Source: Aureobasidium sp. EXF-3400
Taxonomy: Eukaryota > Ascomycota > Dothideomycetes > Dothideales > Saccotheciaceae
Length of the DNA: 11,142 nucleotides
Direction: 5' to 3'
NCBI GenBank assembly: GCA_024195585.1
Contig: SWBL01000693.1
Location: 1-11,142 of the forward strand
The position numbers were made by a program, and so were the translations under genes. The first letter of the stretch is position 1; every line of letters begins with the position of its first letter. Shown in pieces: positions 7,910 to 11,142 of this stretch. Below the pieces are notes generated by a model, which had not been told where the DNA came from, made no database searches, and was given only the letters and a program-made list of their open reading frames with translations.

Positions 7910-7925
7910 CCTTACAGGTGGTCAT
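7857..7925 (-). other. Potential uORF overlapping the GCN2 start
   Basis: An ATG at 7925..7923, sixteen bases before the GCN2 ATG and out of frame with it, opens 22 codons that end at a TGA inside the GCN2 coding region. It has C at -3 (weak), whereas the GCN2 ATG has A at -3 and G at +4, so scanning would mostly pass it. It is relevant only if the transcript starts upstream of 7925. Confidence 0.3.
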
Positions 7926-8248
7926 GAGCGTGGGTTAAAGTGCCAGATTGACACACTACCAAGGTTATGCAAGAAGAGTGCAGCCGAAGCCGCACTTCTT
8001 TACGCTGTGGCCGACATTATTTTTCTGTAAGATTTATGATATGGGAAAGAAAGGGAGTGGTTATCAGAGGAACAGAACATACACGGATACAAGCGTTGCA
8101 AGATGAACCCTCGTGGCTAGGCGGTGAGCGGAGAGGAAGGCGGTGTGAGTAGCGTGGCAGAATCTAGGTGCAAGTGTAAACAAAGCTATTCACGCTCCTT
8201 CACCTGCGGCGCAACCACGATTACCCGTTGGCGACATCATCGCGCGAC
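7910..8248. promoter_or_regulatory. Divergent promoter region, GCN2 / cut12
   Basis: This is a 339-bp noncoding gap between divergent start codons. It holds a forkhead-type core GTAAACAA at 8176-8183, about 70 bp upstream of the cut12 ATG, and an AT-rich patch near 8008-8045. I found no TGACTCA-type Gcn4/CPC1 site. Short frames crossing it (for example 8124-8315) have no family and do not join the genes. Confidence 0.5.
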
Positions 8249-9734
8249 ATGCTTTCCTGGATTACGGGCTCCAAGGGCCCTGAAGAGGCCGAAGGTATTA
8301 TCCAAGATCTTCTAACCATTCGCTCAAGTCTCATTCGCATCAGATACTTTTCCTGAAGTGCCAGAAACACCAGCCCATGTCTTTGCAGCACGCGCATTCA
8401 AACATGCCATCTTTGGCACTCCCGCTCCTCCCAACGAGGCCACTTACGCTCAAGAAACTACCACCAGACAATCTGTTGAAATCGATTCTAAGCCACGCAT
8501 TGTGCCAGTGGAAATGCCTACGCGGTCAAAAGACGACATTAATGCCATCGTACTGCCCTCGGCTCCTGGATTGTCGCCCACCAAACCGAACGGCATCCTC
8601 ATGACCCCTGGAACTACCAGGCGAAACAAGTCTGTCTCTTTTGGAGCCCAGGTCCTTGACAATGAGTCCAAGAAGCAGGCATCAAGTGCTTTCCCCGGAG
8701 ACGGCCTCGCTCAACCAAGCTCGACTTCGAACAGAGCACGAACCAGGCTCACTGCCCAACTTCAAGAGGTTCGCGATTCGGCGCAAAAGGGAAAGACGAA
8801 CCAGGCGCAGAGAGCCAAAGACGACACCGACCTGACCATGGACTATATGGAGCCACGATCACAATCAGGAAAGTACTGGAAGAGGGAGTACGAGTCATAT
8901 GCCGACAACACTCAGCGCGAGATGAAGAAACTGGTCATCAAGCAAAAGGCTGCAAAAGATTATGCAAAGGAAAAGGAGGACGAAGTGGCCAACTTGCAAA
9001 CCCAGCTGCGTCAGGAAAGACTGAAGGTCGAAAAGCTTGAGGCCAAGACCAAGGAGTTGGCCGCGCAGATGAAGGAGTTCGAAAAGAAGATGATGGGTCA
9101 AACAAGCCAGGACACGCAGGAAGATATTGCCAGGTTCAAGGCCGAAAATGATCTCCTCCGCCACGATCTTGACCAGGCTCTGAGTAAGCAGAGTGGCATC
9201 TCCAACAGTCCGAAGCGCAAAACACCAAAGTCGCTTCCTGCAAATGATCTCTGGGCGGATGCTGCGTTCTCCAGTCCTTTCCTAGACAATGCTGCAGACA
9301 AAGACCAATCGCCTCTACGAGCACGAGACATGAACATCCAAGGCCAGACACCCAAGAACGAAAAGCCCAAGATGACCAAGACTGTTCACGCAAAACGGCT
9401 CAGCGAAGACACTATGGACATCTCACTGGCTCTTCCACAACCGTCTCCCGAGTCTCTGCCTCGCGCTACACCTCGCAGTAGCAGAAAGCCCACAGCAGAC
9501 ATGACTATAGATGAGCTAGTCGAAAAGTACTCGCCGGAAAAACCACAATTCGATCGTCTTGCTCTGCCTTTGGGCGTTGGTGCGCTGAACTTTGGTTCGA
9601 GCAAAGTTGAAATGAAACTCACGACCAGCCCAACCAAGACTGGAGCTAGAATCGCCAGTCTAAGTGATGAGAGGTTGGCCAAAGCACAAGCACGTATCGA
9701 GGCGAGAAGGTTGTCCAAGTTGGCTGCGGCGTAA
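8249..9734 (+). CDS. cut12: Spindle pole body protein, Cut12 type
   Basis: Exons 8249..8294 and 8344..9734 join to 478 residues. In fission yeast Cut12 sits at the spindle pole body and promotes mitotic entry and bipolar spindle formation through Polo kinase, with PP1 as an antagonist. The start gives MLSWITGSKGPEEAEGDTF. Then come PETPAHVFAARAFKHAIFGTPAPP (about 22-45), a GILMTPGT segment at 99-106 and KSVSF at 111-115, which fits the K-x-V-x-F PP1-docking pattern. Residues about 191-298 form a long charged coiled coil, as expected in this family. After it come a basic PKRK (305-308), many S/T-P sites (SPKRKTP, SSPF, QSPL, QTPK, PSPE, ATPR, YSPE, TSPT) and a short basic helix at the C terminus (KAQARIEARRLSKL). 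Assignment rests on the TPGT/VSF block plus the coiled coil. The gene is divergent from GCN2 and in tandem with TIM8. Confidence 0.8.
8295..8343 (+). other. cut12 intron
   Basis: A 49-nt intron has donor GTATTA, branch site TTCTAAC (8310-8316) and acceptor CATCAG. It joins GAA-G to AT-ACT in phase 1, linking a 46-nt first exon to the long frame. The long frame has no suitable ATG of its own near its beginning, so this exon supplies the start. Confidence 0.85.
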
Positions 9735-10024
9735 GTGGTTTTGGGTTGATGGTTACACGAATTATGCATTGCTGGAAAGGTTTTTTTTCTGTCTATACTC
9801 TTTAATTGATACCCTGTTGTACTGTTTTGTGCCATATGCTCTCAACTTTGTCTTGCAACACTTGCATCAACATCAATATATGCCAAGACGTCAAAAGTCC
9901 ATGGATTTCATGACGCAGCTCTCTAGAAACTGTGAAGCTTAAGCGCCAGCGACTCGACCAACCTCTTTGATCATCTCTCACATACCACACGCGCAAACAT
10001 CACAACACACATCACACACACAAA
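9735..10024 (+). promoter_or_regulatory. cut12 3' UTR and TIM8 promoter/leader
   Basis: This 290-bp gap separates two genes in tandem. A T-run at about 9780-9788 and AT-rich sequence to about 9900 suit cut12 3'-end formation. A CA-rich stretch (about 9980-10024) directly precedes the TIM8 ATG in the good context CAAAATGG, which looks like a typical unstructured fungal leader. No ORF of substance is seen. Confidence 0.5.
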
Positions 10025-10391
10025 ATGGACTCTTTGGGCAGCGGAAACATCGACATCTCCCAGATGTCAGATGCCGAAAAGAAAGACCTGCAACAATTCG
10101 TCGTCAACGAGTCGCAAAAGGCGCGCATCCAACAATGTACGTCTGCAACGCAAGTCCTTACACCACTGCTTGTCTTTGTTCTCCAAGGTTACGAACACTT
10201 CGACTGACTAGAGATGAACAGCCATCCACTCCCTCACAGACACCTGTTTCCGCAAGTGCATCACCGGCAAGATTTCCTCGGGCAAGCTCGACAGAAGCGA
10301 GGAGCCCTGCATGCAAAACTGCGTCGACCGCTTCATGGACGCAAACCTCGTCGTCATCAAGAACCTGGAGCAGATGAGAACGCACATGTAA
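10025..10391 (+). CDS. TIM8: Mitochondrial intermembrane-space import chaperone Tim8
   Basis: Exons 10025..10136 and 10222..10391 join to 93 residues, the normal small-Tim size. Tim8 assembles with Tim13 into a hexameric chaperone in the intermembrane space that carries hydrophobic precursors, such as Tim23, to the TIM22 machinery. The twin CX3C motifs are complete: Cys46/Cys50 (CFRKC) and Cys67/Cys71 (CMQNC). Their four cysteines form two disulfides after Mia40-dependent oxidation. There is no cleavable presequence, as expected for the family. The N-terminal part (DAEKKDLQQFVVNESQKARIQQ) and SIHSLTDTCFRKC fit Tim8 better than Tim9, Tim10 or Tim13. The segment between the motifs contains KLDRSEEPC. 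The intron splits the protein just before the first motif. The gene lies in tandem behind cut12 and convergent with RPL25. Confidence 0.93.
10137..10221 (+). other. TIM8 intron
   Basis: An 85-nt intron has donor GTACGT, branch site GACTGAC (10202-10208) and acceptor GAACAG, phase 1. Without splicing the frame stops at a TGA within it (10205-10207), giving 60 residues and no CX3C motif. Confidence 0.92.
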
Positions 10392-10885
10392 AAGAGTTGG
10401 ATCCCTGAGTTTTACTATGAAGCGGCGACATGAATCTCCCTATGGCTAAAGTGATAGTGCCACGAATGGCAGGAGAGAGTACATGAGCGACTAGCATGAT
10501 CCTTGCGGAGACATGAACATAAATGTACACTATGAGAGATGTATGATAGGAGATGGCTGTAGCACTGCAAAAAGCATGCTCAGCGGCCAAAAGCATTGTC
10601 AACATACATGACCAAATCAGATGCTACTGTATAACCATGCGAAGACATCAATTAATCAACCAAAGAATACACATCAAAACATGTCACATGAGTCAATGAG
10701 AGGCAATGCACGGCGAGGGCATGAATGAACTAGATTTGGGATATCTCCCTGGTATCGAAAAGGGGCCTGCTTCCTTGCAGCCACCCACACCCCCGGAACG
10801 CCAATGCTTTTTGTTTTGAGCAGACCATAATCATAACCACGACGCGAGAGTCTAGACCGTCCATCCTTCTTTGGGATAGACTGAT
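10392..10885. other. Convergent intergenic region, TIM8 / RPL25 3' ends
   Basis: These 494 bp between facing stop codons presumably hold both 3' UTRs. I see no ORF with family character, no tRNA-like fold and no clear repeat. The composition is mixed, with a C-rich patch at about 10780-10797. Confidence 0.5.
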
Positions 10886-11142
10886 TTAAACAATGGCGAG
10901 CTTGGTGGCGGCAATGTCAAGGGCATCGACGTCAGGAGTAAGACGGGCGAAGGCCTTCTTGGTGCCGTCGGGGCTGTTAAGAAACACATGTTAGCGTTAT
11001 CTTTGGTGACACTGGGTGGGTTGCAAAGCCTTACCGGATCAGAGTGTTGATCTTGACGGTGTCAACATCGTACTGCTTCTTGAGAGCATCCTTGATCTGG
11101 CGCTTGTTGGCCTTGGTGTCGACGATGAAGACGAGGGTGTTG
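10886..11142 (-). CDS. RPL25: Cytosolic 60S ribosomal protein uL23 (Rpl25), C-terminal part
   Basis: Exons >11142..11035 and 10973..10886 give the last 64 residues; the start lies beyond the right edge. uL23 binds domain III of 25S rRNA next to the polypeptide exit tunnel and forms part of the docking site for SRP and nascent-chain factors. The visible block [19 protein letters not shown], then [19 protein letters not shown] and [18 protein letters not shown] is the conserved uL23 globular domain of eukaryotes (typical full length about 150). The stop TAA is at 10888..10886. The protein ends TKLAIV, where yeast has a different short tail. A phase-2 intron splits the Arg codon of LIRPDG. The gene is convergent with TIM8. 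Confidence 0.95.
10974..11034 (-). other. RPL25 intron
   Basis: A 61-nt intron on the minus strand has donor GTAAGG (from 11034), a canonical GCTAAC branch site and acceptor TTAACAG (at 10974). It joins ATC-CG to C-CCC within LIRPDG. It is too short to host a snoRNA. Confidence 0.93.

Noticed and set aside
8124..8315. 63-codon frame in the GCN2/cut12 gap
   Set aside because: It is out of frame with cut12 exon 1 and has no family. It crosses the cut12 start and intron.
9664..9942. 92-codon frame overlapping the cut12 3' end
   Set aside because: It overlaps conserved cut12 codons in another frame and then reads AT-rich UTR.
1..11142. Secondary-metabolite cluster, transposon, tRNA, CRISPR or other novel system
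   Set aside because: All recognisable genes are housekeeping or cell-biology genes. I saw no terminal repeats, transposase motifs, cloverleaf-like sequence or regularly spaced repeats.

Overview
This window looks like ordinary core nuclear chromosome of a filamentous ascomycete (Pezizomycotina, perhaps Dothideomycetes; the class is a guess). The reasons are spliced genes with very short introns (49-85 nt) that carry GTANGT-like donors and CTAAC/CTGAC branch sites, the proteins' fungal character, and gene spacing of about 0.3-0.5 kb. I see no transposon, tRNA, rRNA, CRISPR or prokaryotic feature.

Layout from left to right: (1) complement <1..1044, the 5' part of a Ser/Pro-rich, probably spindle-associated protein, tentatively the non-motor tail of a kinesin-14; it runs off the left edge. 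(2) A divergent promoter region. (3) 1411..2497, three exons, a Loa1/Vps66-type lysophosphatidic acid acyltransferase whose first intron appears to be of the rare GC-AG class. (4) A convergent intergenic region. (5) complement 3008..7909, a single-exon 1633-residue Gcn2-type eIF2-alpha kinase (RWD, pseudokinase, kinase, HisRS-like and C-terminal domains). (6) A second divergent promoter region. (7) 8249..9734, two exons, a Cut12-type spindle pole body protein. (8) 10025..10391, two exons, the small Tim protein Tim8. (9) A convergent intergenic region. (10) complement 10886..>11142, the C-terminal part of cytosolic ribosomal protein uL23 (Rpl25), which runs off the right edge.

The genes do not form a pathway. 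They cover the spindle (the left-edge gene and cut12), lipid synthesis (LOA1), amino-acid-starvation signalling (GCN2), mitochondrial protein import (TIM8) and translation (RPL25). Exon structures were worked out by eye from frame continuity and splice signals, and no transcript evidence was available. I did not find a new biological system. The points most worth a second look are the GC-AG intron, an ambiguous stop-free 54-nt intron in the left-edge gene, the altered catalytic motif of the acyltransferase, a PP1-docking-like motif in Cut12, and Gcn2's lineage-looking low-complexity inserts.
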